Shown: positions 1 through 12,639, counted from the first letter of the stretch. The stretch: 64,000 nt of DNA from Cloeon dipterum (GCF_949628265.1 NC_088788.1:6138001-6202000), one strand, 5' to 3'. Program-made: numbers and translations. Notes: a model not told the origin generated them from the sequence alone.

Positions 1-188
1 AATTGTTATTCAAGGACAAAATATATTTGAGGCAGTCACTTAAAGTAGAGCTTTACATGCCAATTTTGTATGGCTCGCTGTAGCATTCAGTTCATTGCCT
101 GAGTAATCACGCAACAATTCATACCAACATTTTATCAAAAAAATCCCTACAGTAACAAAAATTAATAGTTTGCTGTAATTATTTTTAG

Positions 189-890
189 GCTAGCAAATCG
201 TATAGTATATGCCGTTTTCACGTTTTCAACTGTATTAAGCTCGATGCCAATCTACTGGAATAACTTTCCAGACGGACGAATATCGAATTTGTGTGTAAGT
301 CCAGCATTTCAACAAAGCTCCATTTGAATAATTTCTCCTTTCTCTTTCAATTAGACGCTTTTAACCCTCACCTATTCGTTTCATATTTACGTCCTCGTTC
401 CTGCATACGCATTAAACCTGGTCTGCCTGGTTTTCATCTACGTCCAGGTGCTCAGGGTCGTTGCCGCACGACTCACCAACAACGCGAAAACAATGAAGGA
501 AATTTTTTTATTGAATAAAATTAACTTAATTTATTTCAATGACGTTTTCTTTTTTAGATGGTTGCCGTGATTCTGACGTGCCAAGTTATTTGCTGGTTTC
601 CGCACATGGTGTGCACATTTTTCTTGTTGAAAGGCGCTCTCCCGAATAAGGACGACAGCCGCGAACATGAAGAATACAGAAACCCTGAGCTTTACTTTAC
701 CTACAACTGTTTCTTGCTGTTGGCCTCATCCAGCTCATTACTCAATGCTTTACTGTACTCGTGGCGCATGCCTGATTTTCATAAAGCAATTAAAGCGATG
801 ATGTTTCGCAATTATCCATCTACAGTGCCAGAGGAAAATATTGCCAAAAAAAACGCAACTCATGATGTCTTAATTCCTCATAAAAGCTAA
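189..890 (+). CDS. Class A GPCR, 3'-terminal exons (TM4-TM7)
   Basis: Three exons can be joined: 189-294, 355-498 and 558-890, all in phase 0 at the two visible junctions. Exon 1 starts after a TTTTTAG acceptor and reads a TM4/ECL2 stretch ending in SNLC. Exon 2 is a hydrophobic TM5 (YVLVPAYALNLVCLVFIYVQ) with a basic third loop. Exon 3 has TM6 with a CWFP motif, then TM7 with NALLYSW, a variant of NPxxY, followed by an MPDFHKAI helix-8-like tail. The start and TM1-3 lie upstream of the window. The loop between TM5 and TM6 is very short. The ligand class cannot be told; the end resembles receptors with NPxxY followed by W-R-x-P-D-F. The intron after 498 begins GA instead of GT, so the gene may be damaged or use a rare splice site. 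An AATAAA lies near 982. Confidence 0.72.
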
Positions 891-2570
891 AATAACCAAA
901 GAATAGGCTTTCTGAAAGAATTTATAATTTTTGAAAGTCAAATTCCGCTTTCTTGTGGTTTGAAGCATATTTCCTTTCCCCAAATAAACACTACGAAACT
1001 CAAAGCTTAATTGATTTTCATTAGTAGTTTCCGGTGAGTAATTTTTGGTGGCAGTAGGCTATTTTTTCGACCTTTTGACCAGTGTGGCTTGCACAGCTGT
1101 GCTATATTCACGGTGGCTGGCGGCTGACCATATGACCCCTGCGGCTGGTTGACAACTCTAATTTCTACAAACAATGAGAGCTAAAATTTTCCAATTTCAA
1201 ATACTAAAATGTCCTAAGTCTACCAAAAATTATAAACAAAAAATATATATAAATAACCAACCAGTTTGCTATCACATCCACCTTGCTCAGTGATTCATAC
1301 TGTGCCGTGGAGCTTCCCTTTAGCGCGGGTTGCATAATATCTACTTTTTATTTTTAACTCTTTCGACGTAATATTGTAGCTATTTTTTAATTTTTAAATG
1401 CAATGAGAAAAATCAATGCAAAAAAGGCAAATAAGGCTCTGAATAAATGGTTAAATGAGCTGCAAGAGCTTATTTTAAATATTGCCAATGCTGTTCGCCA
1501 TTTCTTGCTTTTAAATTTTATATTTAATGTATTTATTGTATTGACCATTGCAAGAATAAACAAGAATATGTAGCATGCAGATGATCGAGTTTAAAAAACA
1601 CACAAAAATATACAACTTTTGGCATAGCGGCCACAGAGACTCTACGTATTATGGAATAAATTATTCACTTAAGACTATTATCTACAACTCCATTTTGTAT
1701 TTGCTAATCTTATCCAAAATTTAAACTTGGTTGCATATTTGGGGCAAATTGAAGAATTTTTTCTACTCAAATAATTTTTAATTCAACGGTATATCTTACA
1801 AACCAGAAGCAGTTAACAATATACATGTTACAACTTTCATAGAATTTTTTCAATATCGGAAAGGATCACAATAGCGCAGGTTGTCACGACTCAGATCACA
1901 GTAGGTTGCTGCAAAACTTGATAAATAAGACATAATATATAAAACATTTATTTATTTACTAGTTGGTATAAGAAAAATAGTTAATTGCTTTGTTCAGTAT
2001 GCATTATTCAATTTAAAATACTTATTTAATTTTTTTTATTTAGATATTAATATCAATTGCAGTATTTACTACAAATTTTATGTTAGATTTGTTTATTAAT
2101 TTAAGAAAATGAAAGTGGTAATATTCAACATAATATGTTCGTTAACACCAGTTCAATTTATCAGTGCCATGGTATACTTCATAAAAATTGATGTGATTAA
2201 TTTCTTGTTAAAACAATTATTAATTAAATAATTATATCCTTTATTGACCACTCACATTTCACAGCCTGGTTAGGTGCTGGACAACTCTGTGGATTGGTAG
2301 GATATGTATTAGTAATTCTATATTAATGAAAAATCTGTTTCATACTAGTAAGACCGATTTTTTCACGCACTGCAAGAGTAAAAAGGGCTGGGTGTAGCAC
2401 GAGTCTTTTCTATACCCTCCACGCGCTCTCTTTCCACCTATAGACGCCAGCTGAAATAACAACCTTTTGGAGCTCAAATTTTGTAATACCTTTGTCAGAT
2501 TGCACTTTTTTATTCGGATGCACGACTATAGGAGAAATTTATAATAATTGTTGGCTAACAATATTTTTAT
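891..2570. other. Intergenic, AT-rich
   Basis: Apart from a likely GPCR poly(A) signal near 982, I see no exon with convincing codon structure, RNA gene or repeat in this stretch. Confidence 0.5.
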
Positions 2571-3485
2571 TCAACCAGGAATAGCAGTGGCGCAGTCATT
2601 TACTGCTGTGATAATAATCTGCTTCCATTCCTTAGCGACATTTTTGGTGATTTCATTTCCAAATCTGGCATAGTCAACCTTTCCTCTCCTGTCCAAATTC
2701 TGAGGAGAAGGAGAGATCATTAAATTAACAATAAATCATCTGAATAACGCACCAATCCTTTCCTCTTCAACAAGCACTCAGCAAAACACTGCTTATTTTA
2801 AAGACAAGTCAAAGTTGTTTCGATCATTCTGAAAAAATATTCTTACTATTGCGTTTCCGAAACGTTTTTCTTGGGAGAGGCAAATAAAGGTTAGAGTTTC
2901 GATCGTGATTAAATTCAACTCGAAATACTTGTAGAGGGTAAATTGAGGTCAATGCTTCCGGGGCCTTGAAAGCTGCCTTGCACCTGATTCAAAACATAGT
3001 CGTCTAAAATCTCCAAAAACGAGAGCGGAATGTTTTTCGCTTTGGATCCGTAGCACTGCTCCAAATCCGCCGTGGAGAACATGTAATTCCTCGGCGTTTT
3101 CGAGCAGCAATCGTCCATGTTCTGTTTAAAATTTAAAATTCAATTTGAAAGGTTTAATCTGAATATTTCTCACGACGAAACTCAGAGCGGAGCAATTATC
3201 AGGTTTTCCACTGAGAATTCGTGGTCTGATGTGTCTCGATCTGCTGATTGACGCAGACCGCGGCGCTACCACAATTTTGGCGTTTTTGGGCGTCTGGGTG
3301 GTGGTGGACAGGCTGCTTTCTATGACCTTTTTCGGCGGCTTGGTCGGCGTCACCAGACCCAAGCATTGCGCCACGCAGTAAAACTCCTGCGCGTTGTAGT
3401 TCCGATTCAACAGCAATCCATCTGCACTCATTATTAACATCTCAAACACTATTTGAAAAATGCGATCACTCGAGGTTGTTTTCAT
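2571..3485 (-). CDS. Odorant-binding-like small Cys-rich protein
   Basis: Exons on the minus strand are 3174-3485 (or from the Met at 3431), 2984-3121, 2753-2791 and 2571-2699, all phase 0. The second exon has a CC pair and a third Cys (DDCCSKTPRNYMF, then LEQC). The third is a 13-codon exon with C-x3-C (QCFAECLLKRKGL), the hallmark spacing of insect odorant-binding proteins. The last exon continues with NLDRRGKVDYARF and a Cys near the end (NDC), then TGA followed at once by an ATAAAA-rich poly(A) region. The first exon has its own C-x3-C (CVAQC) and a Ser/Thr/Pro-rich stretch, so it may belong to a second domain or to a separate neighbouring gene. The canonical fifth and sixth Cys are not seen. 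No signal peptide is visible, so the true 5' exon may be missed. The fold assignment is inference from Cys spacing. Confidence 0.5.
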
Positions 3486-3486
3486 G

Positions 3487-3824
3487 TTGAATATAATTAA
3501 AACCAGGCTTCACCCTCGTTGTCAATAAAAGAGAAATTCGTCTTTATTCCTGCGTGTTTTTAACAAAGGGGTGGCTTAGAATTTTGTACATTTGGTCTTT
3601 GGAGCTTGCCTCAACTGCCTCATGAATAGGTGGGTGTTTTAAGGAATTGTATAGAACTTTATGTGATTTTAGATGTGACATTATTGCATTGTTTGTATTT
3701 GATTGTAATTGTAACTCATGATTAGGACGTTTGTGATGACGTCGAAACTGGTCGAGGAATAAAGACGAATTTCTCTTTTATTGACAACGAGGATGAAGCC
3801 TGGTTTTAATTATATTCAACATCT
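3487..3824. repeat. Inverted repeat with about 62-bp arms (foldback/MITE-like)
   Basis: Arms at about 3487-3549 and 3762-3824 are near-perfect reverse complements, starting TTGAATATAATTAAAACCAG, with a spacer of about 210 bp. The right arm is followed by AACATCTCAAACACT, which also occurs at about 3435-3450 inside the first exon of the odorant-binding-like gene. The arm pair lies at that gene's presumed 5' end. It could be a small foldback element or an inverted duplication. Confidence 0.7.
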
Positions 3825-4495
3825 CAAACACTCTCTAATTTTTTAAGAAAATTGTGCTTCATTTACAAGTAATTTTAGAAATTTAATTTAATAGATGGTA
3901 ATAATTAATGATCTGGGATAAAATCGAAGAAGATTTTCGTAAACAAATTTAGTTAAAATGTAACAGTTCAATGTTACATATAATTTAAATGGGTTAAATT
4001 AAACATTAACAAAATTAAATTATACTTATTTAGAAGTAAAATAGTTTAGATTATTGTTTTGCGTTTTGCTCTTAAAAATTATAATTAATAAATGTTTACG
4101 CTCTGTCAGTCTGAGCTAAAATTAATTGAAGTTGTAAAATGGATTGTATTACAAGGTAACGTCTTAAAACTGTGATACAGTTACAGTTTATTGACATATT
4201 ACAGTTTTAAAAGGACGGTATTTTTTTCAAGAATGTACCCTCATATTTAAGTAAAACACAAGCAGTATTAAATTAAATTAAATTATGAGCAACTAAAGCA
4301 TTTCAAGTTTGTTTGAGCTACGCGTATATTGGTGCAATAAAGAGTAGAATCCAACTATTTTGCTTAAAAAAATTGTTTCATAAACGGGCTCCTATTTTTC
4401 GATTTTTAAAATTAATAACTGTGAAAATTGATTGATTGTCTAATTTGTAATTTAAATTTAAAATAGTAACAATCATCTCACTTTTGGTCAGTTGG
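3825..4495. other. Intergenic, AT-rich
   Basis: AT-rich sequence with no convincing exon or repeat seen. Confidence 0.5.
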
Positions 4496-5011
4496 GCGCC
4501 AGCAATGGTCAGAGTTAGAACCTTAAATCTCGATTCAAATTTAAAACAAAAGCCACATAATATTTCTCACCAAAAAGAACACCAGTCTGATGTGAAGCAT
4601 ATTTTGCTCGACATTACCAGCGAGCGCAGCGCTTCAAATCCGAGTGAAACAGGAAAAGAGAAGTGGAGCAGGAAGCCAGCCAGCACGGTGGGGAAATAAA
4701 AATCGACTCTCGGCAGTGAATTGTGAGTTGGCTCGAATTTTTATTTTCAAAGGAAAATCACAAACGTACTTTTAATATCTAAAATACTATATTTTTTCTA
4801 TCGGAATAGAATAAATGCAATTAAGGTGAGTGCGAGCGACACGAACGATGACTTGAGGGCGAAGCCGGAGCTTCTGATTCCGCAAGGCCTTGGCACTGAT
4901 CCGACTAGTTTCAAAAATTGCTCCACGTTTTTGTTATTGCTTTTGGTGGTCATCAAACTGCTCGCCGACTTCTACAAATTGGGAAACTTGTTAATTTCAA
5001 ATCAAATTTGA
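4496..5011 (+). CDS. Possible small two-exon gene with C-terminal hydrophobic helix
   Basis: A first exon follows a CTTTTGGTCAG acceptor and opens with ATG at about 4505. A second exon runs from 4826 (after ...AATTAAG) to a TGA at 5011. Joining at a weak ACG/GTGGGG donor near 4690 gives an in-frame protein of roughly 120 residues: polar, Ser/Lys-rich N-terminal half, then FLLLLLVVIKLLADFY near the end, which could be a tail anchor. Codon use is richer in G and C than the flanks. Without that weak donor the first exon stops at 4699. Family unknown; may be spurious. Confidence 0.25.
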
Positions 5012-5449
5012 ATTAAAAACGTTTCAGTCGCAAAAATCAATATGAATACGTTGATTTTTAAAGTTAAACATATGTTGAAAACTATTTGGGACTTTTAATT
5101 TCACAACAATAATAAATATTAACATAAAAATAATTTGAAAATTTGAAAATGCACCACTGTTTTCCACATTTTTCCGACTATAACCCCAAAAAGTCATATT
5201 TTGCGTCAGAAAAGTAAGAAATTTTGGAAAATCACGATGAACAACGTTAAAATTTTTGTCTTAAGATGTAAAAATCCCTATTTATGGTCTTTCATCATAA
5301 GAGTTTTTGATATGCAATAAAAATGCGCAAAATTGCAGAAAAAAAAAACAAAAATAGTTTTTGCAATGCAGTGGGGTTTTTCCGTAAAAATAGGCTTTTT
5401 GCAATCCCTGAACGTTTTTGTGTGTTTCTATTAAAAAATCTAATTTAAT

Positions 5450-8400
5450 TTATTGAACTCCTACCGGGAAAATTAGGTTCGGATTGTTTCCGAACGGGTG
5501 GTACATGTAGAAGGGTGGCTGCGGCTGAAGAGCCGTTTCCTCCAGACCGAAGAGCGAATCTAGGCCAGACAGGACGATATTCGCGTCTCTTTCGTGGTTC
5601 AGCTCGTCGTCCTGTTTGGCCAGAACCGCGTGCGATGGCACTGTCGCCAATGTACATTTCACGGCTTGTGCGTTTAGCGGAACTTTTGAGCCTTCTTTGC
5701 AGAGAACCCTGAAAAATCGAAAATAAATTAATGAAATAGCGATGTGGGTACTAAAATTGAATTTTTAGGGGATTTTCACCTATTTATGATGACAATTTCA
5801 ATATGAAAAATTTAAAAAGCTGTTCAAATAAAATTCTCATCACCGAATTTAATATTTAATGGGCATTAATCATAAGCAGCAATCAGTAAATATTTGTTCA
5901 GGTATTTTCCTTGGCCTCTGACTTTAATCAGAAGACAAATAAAGATAAGATAGCTGAAGTCATTTCCAGCGGCACTCACTCGTAATTTGCTTGGCTCGAC
6001 AATTCGAGCAAATTAGTCTCAAATGCTTTCAAAATCTCGTAGAGCCGGACAAACGAGACGTCTCCGTCTCTGGCCAAACACTTCATGGCGTTCACGTCAT
6101 TTTCTGATGAGTTCGTGGACGGAGAAGGACAGCTGAAATAAATGTTTTTATTTTTACTCCAATTCGACTAAAAATGAAAAATTCACTTCTTGTTTTCACA
6201 TGCCGCGCAAATACTGGGATTTTGCTCGCCATCGTCTTTTGCTCCAGGGATGCAAGAGTCGCCGAAAAACTCGGAAACGGATTCACCGTATGGGCAGGTG
6301 TCTTTATTGATCAACGACTGCTCCACGCCCTCTTTCAAAAACGTGCCAAACGCTGTAAGGGTGGAATTAGAAAATTTGGAATTTAATTTAAATTTTGTTG
6401 AGGCAAACCTATTCCTTCGTAGGACGGGAAGCAAGCCTTTTTGTCCTTGAGTTCACTCAGTTTGGTGACATCGCTGTCTTTCTTCACAATCGCCACGATT
6501 GACGACAGATCTGCATCTGAGGTTTCCACGAATCTTAATGTCTTCAATTTTTTAATGCTAAAATCGAATTTTTTAAATTAGGTGAATTATGTTCGATAAA
6601 ACGTACGTTTTTGTCACGTGATGAGTTATATATTTTTATAAATATCAAAAGTGTTGAAAGAAAATGGGCTAATTATAGACCAATAAATTTTTTTTTAATG
6701 CTGTGTGTAATAACTAGAGATAAATTGTAGAAATTAAATAACACAACAATTTAGTTTTATTACATATTATTTTTTAAGTTGTTGGAAATTTTATAATTCT
6801 TGTCATATATTATAAAGCGTTTATGAAGTTGTTCAGAATCCAAATTAATTGAAGATAATTTAGGCAAATAACGTCTCTATTTATGTTTACATAAAAATTT
6901 CCCGAAAATAAAATAGAGAAATGTTTCCGCATCAAACGAAAAGTCATGAATTACAAAAGAGATTTCCGGTTTGAGTAAATTTTGTCTTGTTTAAAATTAT
7001 AATAAAATAAAAATTTAACCAGTTAAAAATCAAGATTATCAATTAAAAAATTAGAGCACAGCATACATATTTACTTATATCGCATAGTGCCAACTCTAAA
7101 CTGAGAGCTGCCACTCTGATCCATCTAACCAAATTATTATTATTATAAAAAAACCGGTACAAAAATCCACACAGGCGCACGCAAACGCAACTCCCTTATC
7201 GCGATGTTCTAGAATCGGGCAGGAAAAAGCTGCGGACTTAATTACTTACCTTTTTCCATAATGCGCCAGGTCGATGTCGGCGACGGTGAGGTCGGCTTCG
7301 CTAGAGGACACCTTGTTGACGCAGTCGCGCGAACCGTTGGCGTAGACGCACTTGATCTCGGGCACGAGGCCTGCGTACCAGGCCGCCGTCGAGATCCAGC
7401 CGCACTTGGCCCGCTCTTCCTCCCTGCCCACGCACCAGCGGATTTGACGGTTGCATGCCACGTTTTCTTCTTGCTTTTGCTTCAACCGGCGCCCTTAAAA
7501 ATGAGTTCTTATTCAAAAAGCTGTACTCGCTCTAATTTAAAATGCTAAAAAACAATTTTTGGACAACCTAAAACTAAATTTAATTTTGTGTGACATTAAT
7601 AATATTTTTGAGGACTCAAATTAAATTAAATTAAGATGTAAATTTTGAATTACCTCTGCCTACGAAGGTTTTGAGCTCGATTTGCGGCAGTGGGGAGTAA
7701 AGGTGGTAGCTCTCGAGCAGCAAGTCAATCAGCGTCCTCTGCCAGCCGCCCTCCATCCGCTCCGGTACCTGCTCGATGGACAAACGCGGCTCGAGCGGCT
7801 TCAGCCACTCGTGCAGCTTTGCGCCCAGCTCGCGTGACACCTCCCTCACGGCCACGATCGAAGACCACGGCTGCCTCGCCAGAATGCACTCGTCGCTGTA
7901 GTTGGAAGACAGCTTCAGGTCCTTGCACACGTATCCAAAGTCCTTGTACGAGCCCTCAGTCGACTGCAAAAATGAAAACAAATAAGGAAATTAAAAATTT
8001 AATATTTTACCTAATTCTTAAATTTTAAATATTCATTTGTTAAATAATAAAAGCACCCATTCATTGAGAATTTGTTACATTTATTTATTAATTTAATTTA
8101 AATTTAGTTAACTAGATTTAATAATTGAAATTATTGTGATCCAAAATTAAATTTTCTGAGCAGAATTTAATGATAACTAGCAGTTTAACTCATCAATAAT
8201 TTTTAACTGGCGATTTTTTTATACTTTTTTTCCAAATTTGACGTAATTTTCAAACCATATTTTACCTGAAAGAATTCTTTGGCCTCTTGCAAAGCGACAT
8301 AAGCAACGTCCCCGCCGTTTCTGAGGCACGCGATGGTCGCTTGGTGCGTGTTTCCTGGGTCTGTATAAGCGCAGTTGGCTTTATTAGGGCACTTGGCACA

Positions 8401-10822
8401 CAGGGAATTAAAATCCTTTTTTAGAGACGCGTCTATTTCTTCATCCCAGGACCACTTTCCAGGTCTAAAAGAGCCAATAAAAAATTTACACTCTTTTAAA
8501 TTAATTAAATTATAAAAATACTCGCCTGCATGATGGGCCCCACATTTGCGAGATGGAGTAGAGTTCGTTCTGCAGGGTGGAGCGCCACTCGTCGCACTTG
8601 AGCAAACCTTTCTTGTCTAGCAAGGTCAGGTCCAGCTCCTTCAAGATCATGTCCGACCAGCCCGTGTGCACCTGGCCCATGCCAGGGTGGCACAGGGACA
8701 GGTTTTGCGCATATTGAAGGTCGTTGTTCGGCACGCTACTCCGACGGGCGATCGCCACCGCGTTGAAACTGAAATTTTCTGCAAATGAAATAATTTTTAT
8801 TAGGTGTTAAAATTTTTTGATTTGCATTAAACGGATTTTTTCATATTTTTTTTGCACGTTTCAGATATTGCTTCATATTATAGTCTCATTCGTCGTTTTG
8901 AGTGTTTTTAGTGGCCCGACGGTGCAATTAAAGATTAGATTAATATCGTAGAGATACAAAATCCTCCTCGTGCCTTTTTATGGCGGGTATATTTCCTTTT
9001 GAATTTTTGCAAAATTAATTTATAATCTTAATGCTTCAATGATTTTTCTAAGCTTGTATCATTATGAATTAGAACAATATTTGCTTTTAATTACAATCAG
9101 TGTAAAAAGTGAATAAATCTAAATAAATAAATAAATAGGAAGTATTGAAAATTCATAATTTAAAAGTTGTTTTGAGCAAATTGACAAACCATGAATGTAT
9201 TCCTCATGCCTGATGTCACCAATAACGTTGACTGCCTCGAGGATATGCGACGCAAGAAGCGCTTCTTCCGCCTTGAACATTCCAAAGTGTGCTTTTCGTT
9301 CCCGCATTTTCAGTGCGCAGTCAGTGCTGTTGAATGCGGAAAGTAATCAATTAACAATTAAATTAAACTCTGCTTGGTTTTAATTTTGTGTCATGAAATG
9401 ATTACTGATAGTATCTTAAAAGGAGCGGGAGCTGACGATTTTAATTTAGTGCTGGCAAAAACGTATCCATCAATTAGCAAAAATATTTACGGTTAAAAAG
9501 AGATTAATGCTGTTTAACATATATACTAAATTGCTAACATCCTTTAAAAATGGAATGTCATCTCTCATCACATTATGAATACTTTGTTATTGGGGGAAAT
9601 CGAAAGGAAATAAAATTTGTAAGACCGCGAGAAACAAATTTCTAGTAAATTATTTTTATAATTAAAAAAAATAGCAATTTCCTTTAAGTTGACTGATAAT
9701 CTGACGTATTTCCCGTCATGTGGACATTTTACATCCTTTTAGAGCAATTCCAGGCGAAAACGTTGGTTGATTGGTGAAAATTATATGTACTCAAAGTACC
9801 AGATTTGAAGCCTGGGAAAGGACGCGTTTCCTATTTTTTCGTAATTCCAATAAACTACTGAAAAAATAAATTACGAAAGTTTTAGACACAGAGATATCAT
9901 CATGAAACTTCCATTTACAGCCTAATTTATGATCCTGAAATCTTTTCGTTTTTATGAAAAATTGGCAGGCCAAATGTCAAGGTCACCTGCAATTTTTTGC
10001 AAAATTTTAATTTTTAGAGTGATAGCTCACTTTGGCTTATTTAATAGCAGGAAAAATGTAGCCTGTGAAAAAAAAATTTCTAGTGGCAAAATCGCGATAG
10101 TTTTCCTTTTTGCCGAGCATGAGAATAATGATCTGAATTTGTGAGGAAATCAATTCGTCGCGTCCTGTTCCGCACGCTTAAGGAAAATAGAGATTAGACC
10201 ATCTAAGGTCAATGCTGACCTTGAGAGTCTGGCCCTAAAGTGAGCCTCAGAGCCTATATGCGAAAAAAATGCTGGATATTTTTGAGTGAGTTTCGTGTTC
10301 TTTCATTTTAGATCCAATTTCGAGTGAGAAAATGTTTAGGAAATTCCGATTACGTTATGCTCTTTCAGTGAAAAGTCGCATAAGTTTTTAAGGACACGAA
10401 TAATTTCAGCAAGCTGTAGTGATAGTCAATATTTGTTCTGAAAAAATATAATCAATAATTCCCTCTCTTGAGAGAGATAAAAATTTGTCCATTTTTAGGA
10501 TTTCATATTACCTGTCCTCAACTGGCACACACTCAACACCGCTCCCAGCTCGATCGAGATTGTTGCACTCCCTTGTCTTCGTCTTCAGTACGCATATTTT
10601 AACTAAAGCAAATCACAAAATCATTTCAATTCAATTATTAATTGAAACAAATTCTCCAATTGGCATGTTTTTGGCAACAAAATTTTTTTTTCTTAATTTT
10701 GAATAATTTTAAACAAATATTATTATTTTGAAATACTCACATTTTTGGTCTGGGGCTTGCGAATAGGCCAAATTGGCCGCGACGAGGAGCAGAAATCCGG
10801 CCACAAGGGCTGGATTGGCCAT
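5450..10822 (-). CDS. Tsf1: Transferrin (insect transferrin 1-like), complete
   Basis: Eleven exons join in one frame to 680 aa: 10741-10822, 10512-10602, 9190-9326, 8526-8778, 8266-8464, 7654-7963, 7250-7493, 6409-6557, 6187-6352, 5980-6132, 5450-5708. The first exon is a signal peptide (MANPALVAGFLLLVAANLAY). The N-lobe follows with KICVLK, ECVPVEDRSTDC, the AHFGMFKAEEALLASH block, LCHPGMGQ and an ACLRNGGDVAYVALQEAKEF block. The C-lobe starts at RQIRWCV, with EADLTVADIDLA, KKACFPSYEG and CLARDGDVSFVR. Length and two-lobe order match secreted insect transferrins, which bind ferric iron in haemolymph. The C-lobe lacks the classic YYAVAV and T-x3-R motifs, so iron binding there is doubtful (inference). 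Intron 4 uses a GC donor. The TAA stop lies inside an AATAAA, so the 3'UTR is probably very short. Confidence 0.93.
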
Positions 10823-10859
10823 GGTGCTGCGGCAGCCGGTGAATAAGAAGTGAAGCTTA

Positions 10860-10976
10860 CTTATCTCGCGCCGATCCACGAAAAATCAACTGTGCGGCTT
10901 ATCAAATGAGCGACGCAACCGTTATCCTCTCCTCTCTGACTGAGTAAACATTTATTCAGCACTCGCGCCTCTTATC
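10860..10976 (-). promoter_or_regulatory. Cluster of GATAA sites upstream of transferrin
   Basis: Four GATAA(G) motifs read on the minus strand (TTATC on plus) at 10860-10865, 10898-10903, 10922-10926 and 10971-10976, within 40-155 bp upstream of the ATG. GATA factors drive fat-body and midgut genes in insects, which fits a transferrin. Function is inferred only from motif density. Confidence 0.4.
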
Positions 10977-11884
10977 AATCCGCTCTACTTACCAACGGCT
11001 CTTTTTCCTGTGCGGTGACAAATTTTCGTTTCAAAGAAGGCGAGCTGAGCAAAACCGCAGAACAAAACAGCCTCTTTGACGTCGCACCCATAAGTCATTT
11101 CCTTCTTGTTGAACTTTGTTTTGATCATTTTGCTTAAAAGGAATTTTTGAGACAAAAAAGAACCAAAATATATGCAAATTTATATTTTAAATCTTATCTC
11201 AGTAATCAAAGCGAGATTAAGACTAATTAATTCAGAATATTTTGACATATCCTGGGCCATTAGAAAAAATAATGCATGCTGAACGAAAAAATAAATATGG
11301 CAGCTAGTTTTGAAATGACGTCTCAGTACTCGGTTATGATTTTTATTGTTGCCAAATTTTAAATTTCTTTGCCAATAAGTTTCAACAACCAGCCTGAAAG
11401 GGTCACGGTACCAGATTCTTTTATCTTGATTTGTCTTGATAAGAGAAGATCAAATCACAAGCCTTAAAAGAATATATGAAAATAAGCCCCGCCAAATGGT
11501 ATTTCATTGCGGGTTGCATATCGTTGTGCTCTTTTACGACACGCAAAAAGGAAAAACACATTTTTTGTTGACATAGTATTCTGCAACAGAGGATGCACGC
11601 GCTCCAACTGGCCTCTAGTTTTTACTAAGTGAATTAATTTGTAACACGACAGCTACTTAATATATTATTTTCTCACTTTTTCATATATTTAAAAAAAGTA
11701 ATTTGCAGGAATTTTTTATTTCTGCACTTCAACCTTCAAAACACCCCATATTTCCCAGTTAAATTATAAGCAAATTATAATTTGAAATGGAAAACGTCAA
11801 ACAGACGAGAAAGATATAAAATAATTTCAATAGTGAACGTTTATTAATTTCATCCTTTTTTTATTTTTCTAGAGTCAATGTTTT
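10977..11884. other. Intergenic upstream of transferrin
   Basis: No exon, RNA gene or repeat recognised; presumably holds distal promoter sequence. Confidence 0.4.
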
Positions 11885-12490
11885 TCAGTCACTGGAGGTT
11901 GCGGTATCTGAGGAGAGCTCCAATGCCTTTTTCATTCTGCTGAAAAAGTCCCAGTCATTTAAGTGCAGGACAATTTTCTTTATTGCTTCCTAAGAAACAG
12001 AAAAAAAATACAAAGGTAATTTATTTTTAAATATTTATGTTTAATAACAATTATAATCCAAGTTCATTTTATTCGAATCAGTTTTAATTATTTTTAAGTA
12101 ATCTCTCACTTAAATGAAAGTGACGAGCATAAAAGCTCTCCAAGTCCTCCAGTTTCCAATTGTTGGAATCAAACTGAATCTTCAAAATAAAAAAATTCTG
12201 AAAAATAATCATCGCGATCATACGAAATCATAGACAGAATCCACGGTTTCGATGGCATTTCTGAAGAACTCACCCTCTTTTGGATAAGTTTAGGTCTATA
12301 GTTTAAATATGACTCCCAGCAGCATCATTTCCATGCAATGAGGATGTTTCTAAACAATATTAAGAATTTCTCCAATTCATCAAACATTTACTGCTCTAGA
12401 TATTCTAGTAATTCCAAAAATCACCGATCTGGAATATCCAAAGCCAAAATAGCATGAAGTTCTCATCACCAAGTGACACAGAAGCGTCGG
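11885..12490 (-). pseudogene. Exons of a relative of the 672-aa gene, probably decayed or incomplete
   Basis: A terminal exon at 11885-11985 ends HLNDWDFFSRMKKALELS plus a short tail and TGA. It closely resembles the end of the neighbouring 672-aa protein (LMWDFFSKMQKALNDT). Upstream, 12110-12179 reads FDSNNWKLEDLESFYARHF between a TTTTGAAG acceptor and a GTGAGA donor. About 12224-12275 reads GEFFRNAIETVDSVYDF before GTATGA, and a further coding-like block near 12420-12490 reads GDENFMLFWLWIFQ. The exons can be joined for the last three blocks, but I find no start and an in-frame stop lies just upstream of the GEFF block. It may be a small live gene or the remains of a tandem duplicate. Confidence 0.4.
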
Positions 12491-12639
12491 ATGTTTTGGA
12501 TTTTTAGCTCTCTAGAAATTAGCGCTATTAGATAGTTATTCAGCACTTCTTTTTAATGAGTAAAAGATGTATAAATTTCTTAACACACCTACAACATGGT
12601 GGAGACCGATGAGTTTAATATAAATTCACCTCCAGATAA

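Noticed and set aside
2847..2869. A 23-bp micro-exon between exons of the odorant-binding-like gene
   Set aside because: Including it breaks the phase needed for the C-x3-C exon.
7261..7548. Long plus-strand frames over 5515-5712, 7261-7548 and 7690-8028
   Set aside because: They are antisense shadows of transferrin exons; the minus strand carries the conserved protein and proper splice sites.
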